A stretch of 27,152 nt of DNA, taken from NCBI GenBank assembly GCA_011049795.1, contig DRHD01000038.1, forward strand, positions 1 through 27,152, written 5' to 3'. Below are positions 9,346 to 16,559 of this stretch, piece by piece (position 1 is the first letter of the stretch; every line of letters starts with the position of its first letter). The DNA is from Porticoccus sp. (GTDB lineage: Bacteria > Pseudomonadota > Gammaproteobacteria > Pseudomonadales > Porticoccaceae). The notes below the pieces were generated by a model. That model was not told the DNA's origin. It searched no databases and worked only from the letters and a program-made list of their open reading frames with translations. Both the position numbers and the translations under genes were made by a program.

Positions 9346-10302
9346 ATGAAACCAAGCAAATTAGATCAACTAAGAAAGATGACCGTCGTTGTCGCCGATA
9401 CGGGTGATATTGAGGCCATACGCCAGTACCAGCCAATAGATGCTACAACTAATCCATCACTGTTACTGAAGGCCGCCCAACTGCCCCAGTATCAATCCCT
9501 GTTACGCGAGAGTATTGATGCGGCGAAACAACGTGGTGCTGCTGACTTGCTGTCAGACAGTATGGATGAGTTGGCTGTCAGAATTGGTCGAGAGATTCTT
9601 CAAGTGGTACCTGGACGTGTATCGACAGAAATTGATGCTCGGCTTTCTTTCGATACAACGGGGACGGTGGAGCGTGGCAAACGTTTAATCGAACGCTACC
9701 AGCAGGCGGGCATAGATAGCAGTCGAATTTTATTAAAAATCGCCTCTACCTGGGAAGGTATCCGCGCTGCAGAACAGCTTGAGAGAGAGGGTATTCAATG
9801 TAATCTCACCCTGTTGTTTAGCTTTGAGCAAGCTGCAGCTGCAGCTGACGCAGGCGCTTTTCTCGTCTCACCTTTTGTGGGTCGCATTCTAGACTGGCAC
9901 AAAGCAAACGGTGGTCAACCCAGCTATATGCCCCATGAAGATCCTGGTGTTGTCTCTGTTAAGGCTATTTATAATTTCTATCGACAACAAAGCTACGACA
10001 CTGTTGTGATGGGAGCCAGCTTCCGCAATATAGGTGAAATTGAAGCGCTCGCAGGCTGTGACCGACTAACCATTAGCCCACAGCTTCTGGGGGAACTCAG
10101 CAATGACTACAACGAATTACCCCGCAGCCTTAGCCCCAGTAATACCGGTGAGCTTATCCAGAACAACACCAAAGATGAAACAGCGTTTCGTTATCAAATG
10201 AATTCAAATGCAATGGCGACGGAAAAATTAGCGGAAGGCATTCGTAATTTTGTGGCTGACCAAACCAAGCTTGAACAGATGCTAGAGGAGCTGACGCATT
10301 GA
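9346..10302 (+). CDS. tal: Transaldolase
   Basis: The 318-residue pentose phosphate enzyme transfers a dihydroxyacetone unit between sugar phosphates. Class I transaldolase features are all present: the N-terminal Asp in VVADTGD (18), DATTNPSLL (32-40), STEIDARLS (93-101), the Schiff-base lysine in [11 protein letters not shown] (K131), [23 protein letters not shown] and VMGASFRN. The length matches E. coli TalB (317). It follows dusA by 17 bases and overlaps the next gene, suggesting one plus-strand operon. Confidence 0.96.
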   Translation: MKPSKLDQLRKMTVVVADTGDIEAIRQYQPIDATTNPSLLLKAAQLPQYQSLLRESIDAAKQRGAADLLSDSMDELAVRIGREILQVVPGRVSTEIDARLSFDTTGTVERGKRLIERYQQAGIDSSRILLKIASTWEGIRAAEQLEREGIQCNLTLLFSFEQAAAAADAGAFLVSPFVGRILDWHKANGGQPSYMPHEDPGVVSVKAIYNFYRQQSYDTVVMGASFRNIGEIEALAGCDRLTISPQLLGELSNDYNELPRSLSPSNTGELIQNNTKDETAFRYQMNSNAMATEKLAEGIRNFVADQTKLEQMLEELTH

Positions 10303-10763
10303 TTGACCGTCTCAAGCAATTCTTCACTACAGAAATTGTCAACCAAAGTGGTGACAAGGAACACCAGCAGCAATTAGCTGCGGCTTCACTCATGGTCGAA
10401 ATAATGGTTATCGACCGTAAGCTTGAAAGCGCTGAAAGGAACGTTATCCAGCAACTACTACAAAAACAGTTTGAATTAAGTGATGCTGAAATTGAGCGAT
10501 TGATAGAACTGGCCCAGCAGGAAGTTGATGAAGCGACCTCTCTCTTTCAATTTACTCGGTTAGTCAACGATCACTTCAAGGCAGAAGAAAAAATTGGCCT
10601 TGTTGAAAACCTGTGGCGAGTCGCTTATGCAGACGACCATCTGGACAAACATGAAGAGGCGATGATTCGACGAATTGCCGACCTGCTTTACGTGTCACAT
10701 TCTGATTTTATTCGCGCCAAACACGCCGCTAAAAAATACAGCCCCGGTAAGAATCAACACTAA
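10299..10763 (+). CDS. TerB-family (tellurite-resistance-like) protein
   Basis: The 154-residue, all-helical acidic protein is related to the TerB/DjlA N-terminal domain. It shows the paired family blocks [20 protein letters not shown] and [20 protein letters not shown], whose acidic residues may bind metal. The start is a TTG overlapping the tal stop (TTGA); it is supported by GAGGAG at 10285-10290, 8 bases upstream, and no better start exists nearby. Despite the family name, a role in tellurite resistance should not be assumed; the function is unknown. Its 3' end converges on the STAS gene with only 14 bases between the stops. Confidence 0.8.
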   Translation: MIDRLKQFFTTEIVNQSGDKEHQQQLAAASLMVEIMVIDRKLESAERNVIQQLLQKQFELSDAEIERLIELAQQEVDEATSLFQFTRLVNDHFKAEEKIGLVENLWRVAYADDHLDKHEEAMIRRIADLLYVSHSDFIRAKHAAKKYSPGKNQH

Positions 10764-10777
10764 TCACTAGGGATAAG

Positions 10778-11263
10778 TTAGTCGCCCTGCTCCAATGTGT
10801 GAATTAAATCGACAAACTCCTGCTTGTTTTTGTCATTCAGCCGCGACAACAATCGATGGGCCTCGAGCACCCGCTCACGGGCCTCACCCTCATCAACTGA
10901 GGGTGCTGATAGCTCCTCGAAGTTCTCCATGAAGCCTGGCGGCTCCTGAATAATGTCAAAAACATCATCTAACCCCATAATATCAAGCGTGTGGTAAAGA
11001 CTCTCATCCGGACAAAATACGGTTGGGTTGATCTTGAAATTGTTGTTGCAGTGGATGGCCAACTTGGCCAGCAAGCCAAGAGTCGTGCTGTCGACACCCT
11101 CAGTATCAATCATATCCACCATCACCTCTGAGACATTACCGCCCTTAAAGATGGTTTCAATATAGTTATTGAGTGTTGTGCATAAGGTAACCCGCACATC
11201 ACCCACCAGCTTAATAACATAAGTGCCGTCATGCTGGGATACCAGAATTTTCCCGGCCTCCAC
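10778..11263 (-). CDS. rssC: STAS-domain anti-sigma-factor antagonist
   Basis: The 161-residue protein has an N-terminal STAS domain (about 5-100) of the SpoIIAA type and an acidic C-terminal helix region. The expected phosphosite motif is DSTTLG at 58-63 (Ser59 likely). It probably acts with the PP2C-domain response regulator immediately upstream, whose phosphatase would dephosphorylate it; an anti-sigma partner is not in the window. The start is GTG, directly adjoining the upstream stop (TGA-GTG), with AGGGGG 6 bases before it. The pair resembles P. aeruginosa PA2797/PA2798 (RssC/RssB) in domain content and position next to tal; the symbol rests on that recollection. Confidence 0.8.
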   Translation of the reverse strand: MEAGKILVSQHDGTYVIKLVGDVRVTLCTTLNNYIETIFKGGNVSEVMVDMIDTEGVDSTTLGLLAKLAIHCNNNFKINPTVFCPDESLYHTLDIMGLDDVFDIIQEPPGFMENFEELSAPSVDEGEARERVLEAHRLLSRLNDKNKQEFVDLIHTLEQGD

Positions 11264-12439
11264 TCAATACCCCCTGCGCAGTGTCAATACAGTTATATCA
11301 TCAGGCGCATCCTCTACCTGATTGATACCCAGCCCCTCACAGATAGATTCTATGGAGGTGTCAGACTTGGCAATCGTGTCTGAAATAAACTGTTCTTTTG
11401 CCTTCAAGGTATCATCCGGCAGTATCTCAAGAACGCCATCTGACACAATAACCATAGCAAACTTATCGGGCAGTACAATTTCCTGTACCTCCCAAGAGCA
11501 GTCACTAAAGATACCCACAGGTTTACCTTTGCCCGGCAGTATCCGAACATCACCATTAGTGACAAAAACCGGCATAGGCATATGAGCAGCGACAGAATAA
11601 CGGAGAATGTTTCGCTCCATATCAATACAGGCAGAGAATAAGGTGAGGTGTTTATCCAACCCCAGAGCAAGAATTTGCTTATTAATATGCTCAATAAAAC
11701 CTTCAGGGGCTCGGGCGATTGCCTTCTGGTCATTTTGGGTGACATGCCGCCGCAAAATACGGGTCAGAATAAACTTTAACAGAACCGTAAGGAATGCAGA
11801 GGAAGCTCCATGACCAGACACATCCGCCGCATAAAACACCATATATCGATCGAAAATGACGCTGTAACCAACAAAATCACCACTCAGATAAAGCGAAGGT
11901 TCTATATGGTGAGCAATTTCATAATCACCGTGGGTCATAGGGGTTACAGGTAACAAGCTGTTCTGGACTTGCCGTCCAGCCATTTGATCCTGTTCGAGAA
12001 TCCGTAGGCTTTCCTGTAGATTACGGTTTGCCTTTTCCAGCTGCTCTCTGTACTCACGATTCTGAACAACCAGGGTTTTATGGTTCGAGGCTCGATCAAT
12101 CGCCTGGCGGAATCGTTCAGCGGCAAAGGGTTTAATGAGTACATCTGACGCATTGTTATGAAAAAACTTGGCAACTTCACGTGGGTCGACTTCAGGCAAA
12201 ACAGCCACGTAGGCCGTTTCTATATCTTGATTGGGGAGGGATCCAAACTTTTCCTGCATAAATTCCAAGGGTAAATCAACCACGACTACACGTGGATGTT
12301 CAACCTCAATTTTATCGATAGCTTCGTCTGGGTCATCAAACTTGGTGACTAGCCAGTCAGTACCGGTTAAATAGCTCTCCAGAACCAGGCAATTTTCTAT
12401 ACTATCAGCAACAATAAAAAGTTTGTCGTTCTTTTCCAT
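11264..12439 (-). CDS. rssB: Response regulator with PP2C (SpoIIE-type) phosphatase output domain
   Basis: The 391-residue cytoplasmic regulator has a receiver domain at 1-120 with phospho-acceptor Asp55 (VVVVD) and conserved Lys-Pro at 102-103. A coiled-coil linker at about 122-155 follows, then a SpoIIE-like PP2C domain with metal-binding Asp187 (SGDF) and Asp205 (ADVSGHG) and the later motifs VSDGVLE and DDITVLTLRR. One acidic-pocket residue seems reduced: only Asp12 is obvious where most receivers have an acidic pair. It probably controls a partner-switching cascade by dephosphorylating the adjacent STAS protein. Its 102-base upstream gap to mlaA contains a long stem that reaches to 7 bases before the ATG. 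Confidence 0.88.
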   Translation of the reverse strand: MEKNDKLFIVADSIENCLVLESYLTGTDWLVTKFDDPDEAIDKIEVEHPRVVVVDLPLEFMQEKFGSLPNQDIETAYVAVLPEVDPREVAKFFHNNASDVLIKPFAAERFRQAIDRASNHKTLVVQNREYREQLEKANRNLQESLRILEQDQMAGRQVQNSLLPVTPMTHGDYEIAHHIEPSLYLSGDFVGYSVIFDRYMVFYAADVSGHGASSAFLTVLLKFILTRILRRHVTQNDQKAIARAPEGFIEHINKQILALGLDKHLTLFSACIDMERNILRYSVAAHMPMPVFVTNGDVRILPGKGKPVGIFSDCSWEVQEIVLPDKFAMVIVSDGVLEILPDDTLKAKEQFISDTIAKSDTSIESICEGLGINQVEDAPDDITVLTLRRGY

Positions 12440-12446
12440 AGGTTAT

Positions 12447-12514
12447 CCAGGATTGAGATACAAGGGGCTTAAGACCTGCTCCAGGTCCAGTTTGCGTTCT
12501 ATCTCAATCCCTGG
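12447..12514 (-). promoter_or_regulatory. Stem-loop in the leader of the PP2C regulator gene
   Basis: In messenger orientation CCAGGGATTGAGATA (12514-12500) pairs with TATCTCAATCCTGG (12460-12447): 14 base pairs with one bulged G. The 39-base loop contains a second hairpin, GACCTG-CTC-CAGGTC (12473-12487). The 3' arm ends 7 bases before the ATG at 12439 and includes the only Shine-Dalgarno-like bases (GGAT). No U-run follows, so it is not an intrinsic terminator. It may gate translation or stabilise the transcript. Confidence 0.65.
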
Positions 12515-12541
12515 TCGTTCTCGTTACGAATAATTTCTTTA

Positions 12542-13243
12542 CTATTCGTCGCCGTAAGCACCAAAATCATCTTCTACATTACCGTCATTGAGCAGATATT
12601 CACGGCGTTGCAGATAAGCGTCGCGAATGAAACTGTATTTATCACCAGAAATCAACTCCTCGGCTTTCAACAACTCGGCACGATTCGAAATAATGTTCAC
12701 ACCATAAACGACATTACGGGTTGGTACATGGTCAATCTCGTTGATGGGGTTTACCAACTGATCGACAATTTTAGCGGGGCCATCACGAACAGTACTTGGA
12801 CCAAACAGGGGGAGCATTACATAGGGGCCACTGCTGACACCCCAGGCACCCAGTGTTTGCCCAAAGTCTTCACCATCACTCTTCGGCATACCTGCATGCT
12901 GGGCAACATCAAAGAAACCGACAAGGCCGACGGTAGTGTTTACCAAGAAGCGTCCCGTGTCGTTCCCTGCCTGACGAAACTTACCTTGGAGGAGGTCATT
13001 CATCACGTTCACTATTTCTCCAAGATTGGAGAACATTCTACTAATACCGTTCTCAATGGCATCAGGCGTCACCGCACGGTATCCTTTGGCCACAGGCTTC
13101 AGCGCATAGGTATCCAATGTATCATTGAAAACATACACTTTACGGTTAAAACCTTCCCACGGATCTTCAGGAATGTTCGTTGTTTCAGCTAACACTTGGT
13201 TAGACAGTAATATTCCCGTCAGCAGCAGCATTGTCCACTTCAT
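12542..13243 (-). CDS. mlaA: MlaA/VacJ family outer membrane phospholipid-transport protein
   Basis: The 233-residue component of the Mla pathway removes mislocalised phospholipids from the outer leaflet of the outer membrane. Family blocks are clear: EDPWEGFNRKVYVFNDTLDT, NLGEIVNVMNDLLQGKF, RFLVNTTVGLVGFFDVA, EDFGQTLGAWGVSSGPYVML and PLFGPSTVRDG. The N-terminus has a signal peptide (MLLLTGILLSNQVLA|ET), but there is no lipobox cysteine, nor any cysteine in the protein, although E. coli MlaA is a lipoprotein. The start is supported by AGGGGAG upstream. It is transcribed with or ahead of the PP2C/STAS pair and diverges from the porin. Confidence 0.93.
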   Translation of the reverse strand: MKWTMLLLTGILLSNQVLAETTNIPEDPWEGFNRKVYVFNDTLDTYALKPVAKGYRAVTPDAIENGISRMFSNLGEIVNVMNDLLQGKFRQAGNDTGRFLVNTTVGLVGFFDVAQHAGMPKSDGEDFGQTLGAWGVSSGPYVMLPLFGPSTVRDGPAKIVDQLVNPINEIDHVPTRNVVYGVNIISNRAELLKAEELISGDKYSFIRDAYLQRREYLLNDGNVEDDFGAYGDE

Positions 13244-13567
13244 TGGGTAACTCCCCTTGTTTTCTATTGTTATAGCTCTAATGGCTTTTATGGTTACAGC
13301 AAACTGCGGTGATTCTACACGTTCCGCTTTTTCAGGTATACCGCAAGATAAGCATGAAAATCATGCGCCGCTAACGTTTTTAGTGCTTATAGCCTTTAGT
13401 CACTCCACAATTCATCTCCAGAGCAATATTTCCGTCATAAAACTGACATGTTGATCACAGACAATACTCGCATGGTTCAGTTGGGACGGCCCATAGTGAG
13501 CCTTACTACCACCATAAGACTAATTGCTTACTCACAACCCCATAAAATAAGGATTGGAGTCACAAAA
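13244..13567. other. Divergent intergenic region mlaA / porin
   Basis: This 324-base gap separates divergently transcribed mlaA and the porin. It contains the Pho box at 13432-13449 and a porin leader of roughly 95 bases. The open frame that would extend the porin upstream to 13448 is not used: it overlaps the Pho box, and the proper start at 13568 has a ribosome binding site and signal peptide. Nothing else recognisable was found on the mlaA side. Confidence 0.6.
13432..13449 (+). promoter_or_regulatory. PhoB (Pho box) binding site upstream of the porin
   Basis: CCGTCATAAAACTGACAT agrees at 16 of 18 positions with the E. coli Pho box CTGTCATAAAACTGTCAT: two 7-mers separated by AAAA. A possible -10 (GACAAT, 13460-13465) starts 10 bases after the box, the spacing expected when PhoB replaces the -35 contact. 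The porin start codon is 119 bases downstream of the box. Confidence 0.7.
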
Positions 13568-14791
13568 ATGAAACGTACTGCACTTTACTTAGCTGTTGCT
13601 GCACTTTCCATAAGCCCTGTTGTGTTTGCCGATACAGACCAGGCTACCCTGAATGAATTAAGAGGTCAGATCGCTGCTCTAACAGAGCGCCTGAATCAAA
13701 TGGAAGAAAAAACTGAGGCCACAGCCACCGCTGTTGCGGCAAAACCCGCCTCTTGGGCTGAAAAAATCGTTTGGAATGGTGATTTCCGCTACCGCTATGA
13801 AACCATTGATGACGAAAGAAAGGACGACGAGAGAAGGCGTAATCGTGTTCGTGCTCGTATCGGCCTAACGGCTCAAGTCAGTGAAGACATCAAAGCTGGT
13901 GTTGGATTGGTCAGTGGTTCAGATGACCCTGTTTCGAGTAACCAAACACTGGGTTCCGCCAACACAACCAAAGGCATCAACCTGGATACCGCCTGGATTG
14001 ACTGGAAATTTGCCGAGAACCTTCATCTAGTCGGTGGTAAAACTAAAAATCCATACTACAAAGTCGGTAAAAACGGGTTGTTGTGGGATGGGGACTATCG
14101 TCCTGAAGGTGCCCATGTTGCTTTCGACAATGGCACCATATGGGCTACTGCTGGCTACCACTTCCTAAACAGTGACAACGGAAGCAATGCTGACAAAGAC
14201 ACCGAAGAGATGATGGGTGCCCAGTTAGGCTATAGGGGTAAAATTTTTGATAACGTGAAATTCAAGGTAGGTGGCAGCTACTTTTATATTCCTGTGGAAG
14301 GGTCTACCAATATTGGCTCGATTCTTGAGGATTCCGATGATCCTGATGACATCAATGGATTTGGTAACTCACTCGTTGGTTCTGTCTATGAGTTTGACTA
14401 TGAACTTGTAGAATTGTTTGCCGAGTTCAGCACTAAAATTGCTGATATCCCCACCACCTTCTTTGCTGACTATGTGAAAAACAATGATGCAGACGAAGAT
14501 ACCGGTTATGCCGCTGGTGTGAAGTTTGGGAAAGTTAAGATCAAGGGTGACTGGGAAATCGGTTACACCTACCAAGACTTAGAGGCCGATGCCGTATTTG
14601 CGATATTTACTGATTCTGATTTTGGTGGCGGTGGTACCGACGTTAAAGGTCATATGTTTAAAGCCGCTTATGGCATAGGTAAAAACACCGCCCTCGCGGT
14701 GACTTACCTATCTAATGAATACGGTGATTTCACCCGCGATGAAGAGTTTGACTTTGATCGTCTTCAGATCGACCTCCAGACCAAGTTCTAG
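13568..14791 (+). CDS. Putative outer membrane porin (Porin_5-like)
   Basis: The 407-residue protein starts at ATG 13568, with AAGGATTGGAG upstream and a signal peptide ending SPVVFA|DT. A short coiled coil follows (LNELRGQIAALTERLNQMEE), then a beta-barrel of alternating strands beginning at WNGDFRYRYETID and ending with a terminal Phe (LQTKF), as in outer membrane proteins recognised by Bam. The blocks RRNRVRARIGLTAQVSEDIK and GLVSGSDDPVSSNQTLGS match the putative porin family usually labelled Porin_5. The substrate is unknown; the upstream Pho box suggests induction under phosphate limitation and perhaps phosphate or phosphate-ester uptake, but the sequence is not clearly an OprP/OprO member. 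It is monocistronic, with its own terminator. Confidence 0.85.
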   Translation: MKRTALYLAVAALSISPVVFADTDQATLNELRGQIAALTERLNQMEEKTEATATAVAAKPASWAEKIVWNGDFRYRYETIDDERKDDERRRNRVRARIGLTAQVSEDIKAGVGLVSGSDDPVSSNQTLGSANTTKGINLDTAWIDWKFAENLHLVGGKTKNPYYKVGKNGLLWDGDYRPEGAHVAFDNGTIWATAGYHFLNSDNGSNADKDTEEMMGAQLGYRGKIFDNVKFKVGGSYFYIPVEGSTNIGSILEDSDDPDDINGFGNSLVGSVYEFDYELVELFAEFSTKIADIPTTFFADYVKNNDADEDTGYAAGVKFGKVKIKGDWEIGYTYQDLEADAVFAIFTDSDFGGGGTDVKGHMFKAAYGIGKNTALAVTYLSNEYGDFTRDEEFDFDRLQIDLQTKF

Positions 14792-14841
14792 TCAATACAA
14801 TGGAAAGTTAGATGTAGTTTAACGACTGCAGAATGGTTTTC

Positions 14842-14870
14842 AAAAGGCGGCCCAATCGGGCCGCTTTTTT
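14842..14870 (+). terminator. Intrinsic terminator of the porin gene
   Basis: GCGGCCC (14847-14853), loop AATC and GGGCCGC (14858-14864) are followed by six T. It lies 51 bases after the porin stop. On the opposite strand the stem is followed by CTTTTG, so it may weakly stop transcripts from the hvf operon as well. Confidence 0.9.
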
Positions 14871-14920
14871 ATTGGATACGACGCCCTAGTTAAAACAAAA
14901 TAGAGTTAAAGAAAAAAGAG

Positions 14921-15664
14921 TTAAATCAAAATATCGAGCGAATACAGCTTGGTTAGAATACCCTCACCATAGTTAATCACTGTATCAGCGTCATCTGCCT
15001 GCAACTCTTCAGCCATCATCAGTAATACCGCCCTGCCGGTCGTTTGTTGCTCATCAATAAGCTGTAACAAGCGTGCAGTCACCGTATTAATTTCAAGAAA
15101 CTTCACCTCATTATCCCGATTGCGATAAACCACAAGAAAGGTCGCCTCTTCAGGCGGCCTATCGGGTATATATTCAGGGCCGATTCTGTGTACTGGATAC
15201 TGGTAAGATAACTGCCAAGCCAGTGGTGATACCGCAATTACAGAAGATAATAGATCTCCCGCTTGGGCTGGCGTCTCGGGTATCTCTGCTGTTGAAACAT
15301 CCAATGCCAGCTCAACCCACTCATAGTGGGCCAATTCAAGCATAAAAGCAGGATCATCAGAATGTGCTTCACGCTCTTCCTGCAGGTACCGCAAAAACTC
15401 TTGGCTAATTTCGAGAAAGTACGGTGTATGGCTCTGATGATGACTAACAAAATCCCTGACCATGTCGTGCCAATAGCCATCTTCAAGAATACTATGAAGA
15501 ATAGGAAACCCGCTGCTTAAAAAGGACTCGATATTGTTGTAGATAAGGTCTCGATAGATTTTCATCCGCCGATCTTCAACATCGGCTGGAGCAGGCTTTA
15601 CTAATGGATCGCGAAGGTGCGCAGCAAAATCATATTGGGTCTGCTGAAAGCTGTTAGCTGACAT
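14921..15664 (-). CDS. hvfC: DUF2063-family MNIO partner protein HvfC
   Basis: The 247-residue protein of the DUF2063 (putative DNA-binding domain) family acts as the partner of MNIO enzymes and helps present the precursor peptide. The N-terminal domain has the typical Q-x(3)-F-x(2)-HLRDP opening and RMKIYRDLIYNNIESFLSSG with FPILHSILED following. The second domain contains YFLEISQEFLRYLQ, ELAHYEWVELALD and the C-terminal recognition-like region ending at NTVTARLLQLI. Its ATG lies inside the 3' end of hvfB (11-base overlap), indicating coupling. The name follows the Haemophilus influenzae HvfABC system; the equivalent in bufferin operons is BufC. Confidence 0.85.
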   Translation of the reverse strand: MSANSFQQTQYDFAAHLRDPLVKPAPADVEDRRMKIYRDLIYNNIESFLSSGFPILHSILEDGYWHDMVRDFVSHHQSHTPYFLEISQEFLRYLQEEREAHSDDPAFMLELAHYEWVELALDVSTAEIPETPAQAGDLLSSVIAVSPLAWQLSYQYPVHRIGPEYIPDRPPEEATFLVVYRNRDNEVKFLEINTVTARLLQLIDEQQTTGRAVLLMMAEELQADDADTVINYGEGILTKLYSLDILI

Positions 15665-16538
15665 ATTGAATTCTGCCCGCTTCAGACTGATCTTCTATTG
15701 CAGGGCTTGCCTGCCCATAGTCGTCCTGCAATACCTTAATCTGTGCAACTTCATCTAATAATTTATTGACTGGTGGGAAGTTGAAATCTCGCTCCAGTAA
15801 TGTCGGCATTACCCCAAATAATTCATACGCTTTACCCAGTAGCGCCCAAACAGGGTCAATGACATCCGCACCGTGGGTGTCTACCAGCAAATCCTCTGCT
15901 TCCTGATAATGACCCGCCATATGTACGTACACTACACGATCACCCGGCAAACCTCGGAGGAACTGCTCAGCGTCGTAACGATGGTTGATACTGTTCACAT
16001 AAATATTATTTACATCTAATAGAAAATCACAGTCAGCCTGCTCTATGACTGCATTGATAAAATCAATTTCGGCCATTTCCTGTTGAGGAGCACCGTAATA
16101 GGACACGTTCTCCATCGCAATTCGCTGGCCAAGAAAATCCTGAACTTGCCGAATACGATCAGCCGTGTAACGAACCGCTTCTTCAGTAAAAGGGATTGGC
16201 ATCAAGTCATAGAGGTGAGCGGTGTCACTGCAATAACTCAAATGTTCTGAGTAACAACGAATCTGATGCTCATGAATAAACTGTTTAATTTGCCCTAGCA
16301 ACTCAAAATCCAACGGGGCTGGAGAACCAATCGATAGAGACAGACCATGACAGATAAACGGAAAGCGCTCAGTGTATTCTCGAAACTGCTTTCCGAAGCG
16401 CCCTCCAACGTTAATCCAGTTTTCTGGGGCCACTTCCATAAAATCCACCTGTTCAGTGGAGACAGAAGACAACGGGCCCATCAGGGCCCGCCTCAATCCG
16501 ACTCCCGCGCCTAGCACTGGGAATTGGCTGTTAGTCAT
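15654..16538 (-). CDS. hvfB: MNIO (DUF692) multinuclear iron oxidase HvfB
   Basis: This 294-residue TIM-barrel enzyme belongs to the MNIO family, whose members modify cysteines of ribosomal peptides; HvfB of H. influenzae turns EGKCG cysteines into copper-binding oxazolone/thioamide pairs. Expected metal-ligand motifs are in place: FMEVAPENWI (33-42), CHGLSLSIGS (63-72), SEHLSY (97-102), MENVSYYG (142-149), DVNNIYVNS (175-183), YVHMAGH (204-210), DTHG (220-223) and LERDFNFP (248-255). I choose ATG 16538 over TTG 16550, because GAGG lies 6 bases before the ATG and overlaps the TTG codon region. The gene follows hvfA by 21 bases and overlaps hvfC by 11. Confidence 0.92.
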   Translation of the reverse strand: MTNSQFPVLGAGVGLRRALMGPLSSVSTEQVDFMEVAPENWINVGGRFGKQFREYTERFPFICHGLSLSIGSPAPLDFELLGQIKQFIHEHQIRCYSEHLSYCSDTAHLYDLMPIPFTEEAVRYTADRIRQVQDFLGQRIAMENVSYYGAPQQEMAEIDFINAVIEQADCDFLLDVNNIYVNSINHRYDAEQFLRGLPGDRVVYVHMAGHYQEAEDLLVDTHGADVIDPVWALLGKAYELFGVMPTLLERDFNFPPVNKLLDEVAQIKVLQDDYGQASPAIEDQSEAGRIQYVS

Positions 16539-16559
16539 ATCAAACCTCAAAAGTGGCGA

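Noticed and set aside
10299..10763. Tellurite resistance function for the TerB-like gene
   Set aside because: The domain occurs in many proteins unrelated to tellurite, and no other ter genes are present.
13448..13567. N-terminal extension of the porin from ATG 13448
   Set aside because: It would start inside the Pho box, has no ribosome binding site, and would bury the signal peptide; ATG 13568 has both.
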